From: JBBPZA01 sp038199375
GTDB taxonomy: Bacteria; Actinomycetota; Thermoleophilia; Solirubrobacterales; Solirubrobacteraceae
Direction: 5' to 3'
NCBI GenBank assembly: GCA_038199375.1
Contig: JBBPZA010000116.1
Coordinates: 1-20,310, forward strand
Length of the DNA stretch: 20,310 bases
The translations under genes were made by a program, and so were the position numbers. Below, one piece after another: positions 15,139-20,310 of this stretch; the stretch's first letter is position 1, and each line of letters opens with the position of its first letter. Below the pieces are notes generated by a model. The model was not told the DNA's origin. It did no database searches and saw only the letters and a program-made list of their open reading frames with translations.

Positions 15139-18100
15139 TTACCGAACCTCGAGATAGATCGCGCCGGGGCGCCGGTTGATAGTGAACACGTCCGCCTGCA
15201 CGGGACTGGTGTCGGGATCAGGGGGATCCGAGGGACGCCCGTGGGGTCCATTGGGCTCCGCCAGCGGATGGGCCACCACGACGGGCCGCTTCTTCCGATG
15301 AGTCCTGATCAGCGGAACCTTGGCGGTGGGATCGTCGCATCGCCACCGTTCGAACGAGTCGCACGCGCCTCGCACAGCGCGCATCCTGAGAGCCTCCCAA
15401 CGATCATGCCTCGGCGCCCCGAAGCGGGCAATCTCGAAGGCGTCTGCAGCCAGGCGCCAGTCCAGCACGGGGTGATATGGCGCGTTGGTCCAGTCCTTCA
15501 AACAGCGATAACAGGCACTGTCACAGTCGTGGCCTGAGTCCTCCCACTGCAGAATGGTTGCCCCGAACCGCTCAGCCAGTTCATCGAAGACACTTCGACT
15601 GGCCAGGTGCCGCACGTAGCCCGCGCCATTTTCGATCGTGTCGGCCATGAAGACTTGGGGAAGCAGGCCGCGGCCGTCCGGCGCCGCAACAAGCCGCACG
15701 CCAGCATCGATCTCCCTTGCTTCGACCTGAAGCAGATCCGAGGCGGCTGCCCTGAACGCGAATGCCACGCTCGTCCAAGCAGCCCGGCGGGCTGTGTCCA
15801 ACAACCTGCTCGTCGAGACCTGGCCGGACAGCAGATTGGTCCATCCGTTCACCCGCTCACTCACCGGCTCAATGAGGAGCACGTCGGTTGCCACTCGCGC
15901 CCCGATGGCCACGCTCTTCGCCTCGTTCTGCTCGCCGCTAAATCGCCCCGGCACCGTCCAACCAAAAAAGGCGGAATCCTGGCTCGTGAGAGTAAAGAGA
16001 GCTCCGTGATTGTCATTGACGGTGTAGAGCCGCGTCGGGCCTCCCCGAATTCGAAAGCCTTCAACTTCGGAGACGAGCATCGCGCTCGCGTTAACTGCAA
16101 CGCGTGGCGTGGAAGCCCGTGACAGACGGTCGGTTCCGCCTTCGAATGGTTGGGGACGAGACTCCCAGGTTGCCCTAAAGCCGCGCGGCTTGGAGAGCGG
16201 CACCACGCGATAGTGGCCGTCGGCGGCAGATGCCTGGCAGGTTCCGCACTGGTCGCTCGGCTCTTCGTCGATGTTCTTACAGAGGTCGCACAGACCGACG
16301 TCCGTCATCTGGCCAAACGGATCGTCTCCCACCTGCACGCCAGCGAACCCAGGGTTGAAGTCCACAAAGCCGGTGGACCGATACACCTTCTTGTCGACCA
16401 CGATCTCGTTACCCGGCGCGAACTCTGAGACGGCGAGCGGCAGCTCTCTGGCGACGGTGCCGCGGGGGGGCCAGCCATGCGTGTTCCCGGGCCTTCGATA
16501 GAAGAGATACCGGACTTGAGTCGGAAAGCCGAACATCGGGAGAAGGCCAAACTCTGCGAGCCGTTGAGACAGTTCGGGTTCTTCTCCGGGGCGCCGTGCG
16601 ACCTTGTCGATGTCTTCGACCAGGGGGGCCAGAACGTCTTCCAATAACTGTGACGGCTCGAGCGACGCGCGTGTCTTCTCTAGGGCCGCGACGGCGAATT
16701 CGCCGATCACGTCAGCGCGCTCTGCGAGCGCGTTCCGAACTGACTCCCTCGAGGAAGCCCATTCATCCGCTTGGCCAAAGTCGCCGTGGACGGCCCGGAG
16801 CGGCGCGTCGTCAGGGTTGCGAATCGCCCTGAACGCCTGATCGAGCGCAAACGCGCGGACGAAGCGCTGGATGATTTCTACCCGGTCCGTCGCCAGGAAA
16901 GGCGGCGGCGGCGCGCCTCGAGTTATCCTTTGCGGGGCGAGGAAGTAATCCTGGTCGTGAGACCGCGCCTGCGCGACTGTGAGAGCCACGGACAACGCCT
17001 CACCACGTCGGCCGGCCCGCCCCACACGCTGCTGATAGTTGAAGCGCATAGGTGGCACGTTCGCCATCAGCACGGCTCGTAAGGCCCCGATATCGACTCC
17101 TGCTTCCATGGTGGTCGTGACGGACAAGACGTCGATCCCCGACGGGAGAGGAGGTTCGTCACCCAAGAACACGTCTTGGAAACTCGCCTGACGCTGTGCG
17201 CTGTCCACGCGCTCGGTCTGACCAGTCAGCTCCTCGCTCCGGAGCCGAGTTATCGGTCGCTTGCTACGGGCCATCACCCTGTAGTAGTCGTCCGGAGCCG
17301 CCACAGAAGAGCTCGGGTCCGCGCCCAAACGACCGCTGCAGTTCACGCACGTGCCCGCGCAGCGATGCGCGTGATGCCACGAGCACCGCTCGCACCGCCA
17401 CACGTCCTTGGGAGTTCGGCCGACAAGCGTGCGTTCGGGTTGCACTAGCCACTCTTGGCAGACCTGTGCGCTTTGGGCGAGGTTCCTCCGCGCCCACTCG
17501 ATCAGGTCCTGCGGGTCAAGACTCTCGAAGCCTGCTACCGCCTTCAGCCAATCGGACAGGGCCTTGGGCGGATTCTTTTCCGGTCCGCGTCCCTCGCGAC
17601 CTCCCCGATAGAACCTTCGCTGCCCGAGCACCCGGATGGCGCCCAGAACTATCTCTCTACTGAGCTCGCGGGAAGCGCCCTCAGGCGCCGGTATCGGAGC
17701 CTCAGCTTCCACCAGCCCCAGGCCGAGGGTCTCGATGTCGCGCCCCGCGCCGGAGTAGATGGAGATTGCGCACTGAGTGTCGAGGCTGCGCCGCAGGACG
17801 TCCACGCTCGACTCGGAGCCCTCCCGCGCTGTCGGCGGATCCCGCGTCCAGTCGAAAAGCTGGATCCAATGCTCGCTGTCCTGCTCTGCGGGACCCGCTG
17901 GGTTCCGCCCAGCTCGCAGCAACCCGTCAAACACATAGTCCCGAAGGGCCCCGAACGGGGCCAGACCGGCGACTTCTCGCTCGATCAGCGCCCGGGCACG
18001 TGCCCGCTGTTCCTCATCGCCTAGAAGCGGGTCGTTGGCCTGTTGAAACTCTCGAGCTGAGAGAGACGCCCCGAGTGCGCGGCGCGCTCCGGCAATTTTA

Positions 18101-20154
18101 TTCGGATCGTCGTCACTCCTTTCCGCCACATCGAGGAAGTGCCGGAGATCATCGGCTCGGGACTGCCTAGCGTCCAGGAACTCCACCAAGAGCTGTCGGA
18201 TCATGTCCCGGAAGTGGGAGATGTCGATCTCAGCTGACAGTCGAGCAGCGCCCTGTCGCGAATCGGAGAAGGCGACCAGCCGCTGCCGGCCCCCGTCCGG
18301 ATGCAACTCGCTCAGAGCGTGCTCGACCAGCACCTGGGAGACCCGGGCGGCTGATACTCGCAACTGGCTAAAGGGGGAACGCATCCGCTGAGGATCGGTC
18401 AGAGCCAGGGGCTTGCTGTCACTGCCCCTTCTTCGCTCCCGGTCGTCACCGCAGTTCGGGCAACGCGTGGGTAGCCCAGAGACGCCATTCAGGTCTTGGA
18501 TCTTGGCGGGCGTCATTACGAAGAGCCAGCCGTTCGCTTCGTCTGACGAATCTGGCCGTACCAAACCGACGCCGGGCTCCATTCGGGCGCGCACGAAGAC
18601 GGCTTCTGCTCCTGCAGAGGTCCATCGGTCTTGCGCCGGGGCCCGATCGCTCGGCCAGAAAATCTTGTACCTGTCGTAAGTGCGCTCTTGCCAGCTCTGA
18701 TCAGGAACAAGCTCGAGGTCCGGGAGGTCGGGGAGGAGATAATGCCCGCCCCCCTCGTCGGGCGATCCGTAACCCCCGAGGAATGCCTCTCCGCACTGCT
18801 GGCACGCCCACAAATCCAGGCAGCGGGCCCCGCAGTCGCATCGAATTCGCGCCTGGTCGAACAGGCGGCCGATACCCCGCCTCTCGCTGCGGTGAGCCTC
18901 CTCAACCATGGGGCACGCTGAATTCGAGCACGCGCACCATCCCGGCACTACCGAGAAGAGCATGTGCGCTCGAAGAGGCAGCCCATCCGATGGGGCAAGA
19001 GCGATCGCGTCACAGAGCCCCGCCACGACCTGTCTTGCGTCAGAGCGGTCGCCCGCCAGTGCATCCGCGAGCTCGGCGACGGACGTGGCCTCGGGTACCC
19101 CGCTACTGGAAGCGGCTCGCAACAGCTTCTCTTTCAGCTTGCCCTGAGCGAGCAGTCTCGCTGCTTCATCCGGGCCCAGAGCATCGCTGGAGGCGAGCCG
19201 ATCGGCCACGTGCGAATCAAGGCGGGCCTCGGGGAGCTCTTCGGGGACCTGCGGGTTTCCGCCGATGAGCGCGAAGGACTGGCCCGAACAGCCAAAGAAC
19301 TCCTCCAAGAACTTCCGTCCGGCGTCCTCGTCGTCGCCGAGCGACGCTGACGCGCCGAGCACGCGCAACTGATCACTGTTCGCCTGGAGACCTAGTCGAT
19401 GCAGCAGCCTCCGAAGAAGCAAGGCGACCTCGGTGCCCGCCGTGCCTTTGTAGAGGTGCAGCTCATCCACGACGAGGTGGAAGACGTTGCTCGGGTTCTC
19501 CCCTAGCCACTCACGCGTCTGATCGAAGATCGGGTCCTCGACGGGCCGATTGAGCATGATCGACAACATCGAATAGTTGGAGACCAAGAGGTCCGGCGGC
19601 ATCCGTTGCATGTCCTCCCGGATCAGCATCTCGGCGCCGAGCGGACGCGGCAGATCGGCGCGATGGTCCTCCTTACCCGCGCGAACGGCTGCCTCCGCGG
19701 CGCGGGCCCTGGCGGCCATGGCCCGTAGCTCGGTCTTGACGTCGCCATAGGGCGTTTGTCCGGTGTACCGCCCGAAGTAGAAGCGATGGCCGTGCCGTCG
19801 TGCGTCCAACCAGGCCGTCGCGTCCTCGCTATCGAGGGCTCGCCGCAACCGCACTAGTTGGTCTTCCACCAACGCGTTCATCGGGTAGATCACGAGCGCC
19901 CGCACTGCTGCAGTCCTTCCGTTCTCCCCGCTGCGCTGATACTCGCGACGAGCCCGAGGAGCATCCCACCACGGCCGGTCCCTGGACCCTTCACCCACCC
20001 ACCTGCGGGACTCGCGGACTAGAGCGATCAGCGTCGGAAGGAGGAAGCTCTCGGTCTTACCCGACCCGGTTCCCGCGGTCACGACCGGATTTCTCGCGCC
20101 GGTCGCTGCCTTAATCGCTTCAAACTGATGGGTATAGAGCTCGTGTCCCTCCAT
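15139..20154 (-). CDS. Giant DEAH-type helicase with DUF1998/zinc C-terminus (DruE-like defence candidate)
   Basis: This superfamily 2 helicase has at least 1,671 residues. Numbering from ATG 20152-20154: LYTHQ (Q-motif-like, 6-10), Walker A AGTGSGKT (27-34), YPMNALVEDQ (motif Ia), DELH (230-233, motif II), SAS (about 268, motif III), TTTMEAGVDIG and QQRVGRAGRRGE (about 1010-1050, motifs V-VI). Cysteine clusters lie near 410-460, 565, 920-940 and 1290-1305. The C-terminal cluster CDSACYRCLKDW (about 1541-1555), with HPVLDWRLA after it, is the DUF1998/MrfA-type zinc site. Helicase and DUF1998 in one chain of this size match DruE of Druantia and related anti-phage helicases; DISARM splits them into two proteins. 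The frame stays open from 20154 to the edge and the ATG lacks a ribosome site, so the N-terminus may continue outside. The gene is visibly less GC-rich than the housekeeping genes, suggesting transfer. Confidence 0.88.
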   Translation of the reverse strand: MEGHELYTHQFEAIKAATGARNPVVTAGTGSGKTESFLLPTLIALVRESRRWVGEGSRDRPWWDAPRARREYQRSGENGRTAAVRALVIYPMNALVEDQLVRLRRALDSEDATAWLDARRHGHRFYFGRYTGQTPYGDVKTELRAMAARARAAEAAVRAGKEDHRADLPRPLGAEMLIREDMQRMPPDLLVSNYSMLSIMLNRPVEDPIFDQTREWLGENPSNVFHLVVDELHLYKGTAGTEVALLLRRLLHRLGLQANSDQLRVLGASASLGDDEDAGRKFLEEFFGCSGQSFALIGGNPQVPEELPEARLDSHVADRLASSDALGPDEAARLLAQGKLKEKLLRAASSSGVPEATSVAELADALAGDRSDARQVVAGLCDAIALAPSDGLPLRAHMLFSVVPGWCACSNSACPMVEEAHRSERRGIGRLFDQARIRCDCGARCLDLWACQQCGEAFLGGYGSPDEGGGHYLLPDLPDLELVPDQSWQERTYDRYKIFWPSDRAPAQDRWTSAGAEAVFVRARMEPGVGLVRPDSSDEANGWLFVMTPAKIQDLNGVSGLPTRCPNCGDDRERRRGSDSKPLALTDPQRMRSPFSQLRVSAARVSQVLVEHALSELHPDGGRQRLVAFSDSRQGAARLSAEIDISHFRDMIRQLLVEFLDARQSRADDLRHFLDVAERSDDDPNKIAGARRALGASLSAREFQQANDPLLGDEEQRARARALIEREVAGLAPFGALRDYVFDGLLRAGRNPAGPAEQDSEHWIQLFDWTRDPPTAREGSESSVDVLRRSLDTQCAISIYSGAGRDIETLGLGLVEAEAPIPAPEGASRELSREIVLGAIRVLGQRRFYRGGREGRGPEKNPPKALSDWLKAVAGFESLDPQDLIEWARRNLAQSAQVCQEWLVQPERTLVGRTPKDVWRCERCSWHHAHRCAGTCVNCSGRLGADPSSSVAAPDDYYRVMARSKRPITRLRSEELTGQTERVDSAQRQASFQDVFLGDEPPLPSGIDVLSVTTTMEAGVDIGALRAVLMANVPPMRFNYQQRVGRAGRRGEALSVALTVAQARSHDQDYFLAPQRITRGAPPPPFLATDRVEIIQRFVRAFALDQAFRAIRNPDDAPLRAVHGDFGQADEWASSRESVRNALAERADVIGEFAVAALEKTRASLEPSQLLEDVLAPLVEDIDKVARRPGEEPELSQRLAEFGLLPMFGFPTQVRYLFYRRPGNTHGWPPRGTVARELPLAVSEFAPGNEIVVDKKVYRSTGFVDFNPGFAGVQVGDDPFGQMTDVGLCDLCKNIDEEPSDQCGTCQASAADGHYRVVPLSKPRGFRATWESRPQPFEGGTDRLSRASTPRVAVNASAMLVSEVEGFRIRGGPTRLYTVNDNHGALFTLTSQDSAFFGWTVPGRFSGEQNEAKSVAIGARVATDVLLIEPVSERVNGWTNLLSGQVSTSRLLDTARRAAWTSVAFAFRAAASDLLQVEAREIDAGVRLVAAPDGRGLLPQVFMADTIENGAGYVRHLASRSVFDELAERFGATILQWEDSGHDCDSACYRCLKDWTNAPYHPVLDWRLAADAFEIARFGAPRHDRWEALRMRAVRGACDSFERWRCDDPTAKVPLIRTHRKKRPVVVAHPLAEPNGPHGRPSDPPDPDTSPVQADVFTINRRPGAIYLEVR

Positions 20155-20310
20155 GACCGGCGCGGCAAATTCCGGCGCTTGTGACGTTTCCGTGGGTGAA
20201 GTGAGCGGCTGAGGAGGGGCGCACGCCGCTCCGCGCCTAGGGTTCCGGCTTCTCGACGGCTGGAATCGAAGGGAGCGGATGCGGCGTGCGTGGCATAAGG
20301 GTATGGGCGG

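Overview
This is a very GC-rich bacterial window. Its core genes, its heavy use of GTG/TTG starts and a c-di-AMP riboswitch in front of a cell-wall peptidase point to an actinobacterium in the broad sense. The gene content fits Thermoleophilia/Solirubrobacterales, but that placement is inference. Both ends cut through genes or open reading frames.

Housekeeping half (1 to about 11.9 kb). A minus-strand operon acpS > nnr > alr (alr incomplete) makes holo-acyl carrier protein, repairs damaged NAD(P)H and supplies D-alanine. Divergent from it is a two-RCK, two-membrane-helix protein built like a potassium channel but lacking the usual selectivity-filter signature. Convergent to that is the minus-strand block rplM > rpsI > glmM > glmS: ribosomal proteins L13 and S9, then two enzymes of UDP-GlcNAc synthesis. 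S9 carries an exceptional acidic 257-residue N-terminal extension with internal repeats. GlmM appears to start at a CTG codon inside a CTGA overlap with the S9 stop. Divergent from rplM is a c-di-AMP (ydaO-yuaA) riboswitch followed by an exported M23 endopeptidase. A 17-bp tandem repeat, a small membrane protein and a YibE/F family membrane protein come next.

Accessory half (about 11.9 to 20.3 kb). Character changes here: small toxin-antitoxin genes, gene fragments, inverted repeats and one huge gene. In order: a perfect 14-bp hairpin; a VapB-type antitoxin with a leaderless-looking promoter but no intact toxin; a frameshifted minus-strand remnant resembling sigma factor region 2; a complete hicAB pair; a nested inverted repeat in front of a predicted OGG-fold DNA glycosylase-like protein; a truncated, frameshifted 3' fragment of guaA; a short orphan frame; and a minus-strand DEAH-type helicase with a C-terminal DUF1998/zinc-binding region of at least 1,671 residues. 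The helicase resembles DruE of Druantia and related anti-phage helicases. Together this looks like a plasticity zone or defence island beside core genes. No complete known defence system can be demonstrated, because any helicase partner upstream would lie beyond the right edge.

The strongest points for follow-up are the DUF1998 helicase with the nearby OGG-fold gene, the S9 extension, the riboswitch, the CTG start of glmM and the atypical channel filter.
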